Source of the DNA: Alphaproteobacteria bacterium
GTDB taxonomy: Bacteria > Pseudomonadota > Alphaproteobacteria > RUG11792
Reading direction: 5' to 3'
Assembly (NCBI GenBank): GCA_017450545.1
Contig: JAFSTL010000106.1
Coordinates: 1 to 7,007 of the forward strand
DNA: 7,007 nucleotides
Below the pieces are notes generated by a model. It was not told the origin of the DNA and did not search any database. It saw only the letters and a program-made list of their open reading frames with translations. The position numbers were made by a program, and so were the translations under genes. Shown here piece by piece: positions 6,724 to 7,007 of the stretch (the stretch's first letter is position 1; each line of letters opens with the position of its first letter).

Positions 6724-6942
6724 CTACCCCTTGATGTTATACCGCTTGTTAAACTTGCTTATCTGACCCGCCGTATCGACCAACTTCTGTCCAGCACCAG
6801 TCCAAGCGGGATGGCTCAATGGATCGATGTCCAGATTGATAACATCTCCCATTTTCCCAAACGTTGACTTAGTCTTAAAACTTGTTCCATCGGTCAATAC
6901 GACGGATATCTCATGATAATCAGGATGAATATTCTTTTTCAT
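6724..6942 (-). CDS. rpmE: 50S ribosomal protein L31, zinc-free (C-minus) form
   Basis: Small protein of the large ribosomal subunit that bridges to the 30S head. The 72 residues match the family end to end: [12 protein letters not shown] at the start, then [21 protein letters not shown] (37-49) and the C-terminal FNKRYNIKG (64-72). In zinc-binding L31 such as that of E. coli, cysteines occupy positions 16, 18, 37 and 40. Here the first pair is Leu16 and Asp18, the second pair aligns with Asp40 and Ser43, and there is no cysteine anywhere, so it cannot bind zinc through this ribbon. This is the form usual in alphaproteobacteria. The start is ATG 6942; the Shine-Dalgarno sequence is poor (GTGA only). 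A near-consensus promoter lies just upstream, and asd follows on the same strand. Confidence 0.96.
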   Translation of the reverse strand: MKKNIHPDYHEISVVLTDGTSFKTKSTFGKMGDVINLDIDPLSHPAWTGAGQKLVDTAGQISKFNKRYNIKG

Positions 6943-6974
6943 AATTCACATCACAAAAACTCTCTACTCCACTC

Positions 6975-7004
6975 ATTATACAATTCCACACCTCTGTACG
7001 TCAA
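6975..7004 (-). promoter_or_regulatory. Near-consensus sigma-70 promoter for rpmE (and probably asd)
   Basis: On the minus strand, TTGACG (6999-7004; 5/6 to the -35 consensus) is followed after 18 bases by a perfect TATAAT (6975-6980). Transcription should begin near 6968, giving a leader of about 26 bases before the rpmE ATG. The strength fits a ribosomal protein gene. It is the best promoter match in the window. Confidence 0.75.
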
Positions 7005-7007
7005 TGC

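Noticed and set aside
1..7007. Search for tRNA or rRNA genes, CRISPR repeats, insertion sequences, riboswitches, toxin-antitoxin or defence genes.
   Set aside because: None seen. The window is almost fully occupied by six protein genes with no gene-free stretch over 81 bases.

Overview
This window comes from an AT-rich Gram-negative bacterium, most likely an alphaproteobacterium and plausibly a host-associated one of the Holosporales/Paracaedibacterales or Rickettsiales kind. The evidence is a cysteine-free L31 protein of alphaproteobacterial type, an LptD protein (so the cell has an LPS outer membrane), an Asd of the short class with alphaproteobacterial motifs, and housekeeping genes placed outside their usual operons. 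The lineage is inferred from protein style, not from a marker search.

Layout: the + strand opens with the 3' part of hisS (the start lies upstream of the window), which overlaps trmD through a TGATG stop/start junction. Both act on tRNA: HisS charges tRNA-His, and TrmD makes m1G37. trmD converges on lptD (- strand) with only 18 bases between the stop codons. A 10-bp perfect inverted repeat spans both gene ends and may serve as a shared hairpin. lptD encodes the outer-membrane LPS translocon barrel. An 81-base intergenic region separates its maximal reading frame from that of a divergent + strand gene for an unrecognised protein of about 420 residues. Promoter-like sequences for both directions lie in this region, and both genes lack an ATG near the 5' end.

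The unknown gene overlaps by 11 bp, tail to tail, with asd (- strand, aspartate-semialdehyde dehydrogenase, the branch point to DAP/lysine, threonine and methionine). Upstream of asd on the same strand is rpmE (ribosomal protein L31), preceded at the window edge by a near-consensus sigma-70 promoter; rpmE and asd probably share a transcript.

Five of the six genes are ordinary core functions. No mobile element, CRISPR array, tRNA, rRNA or defence system is visible. The only element that looks undescribed is the unknown AT-rich gene. It carries what reads like a decayed gluzincin zinc site (E-Q-x-x-H for H-E-x-x-H, then an LLDNVLA segment where active relatives would have a Glu), which suggests an exported pseudo-protease. 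That is an inference from motif spacing only.
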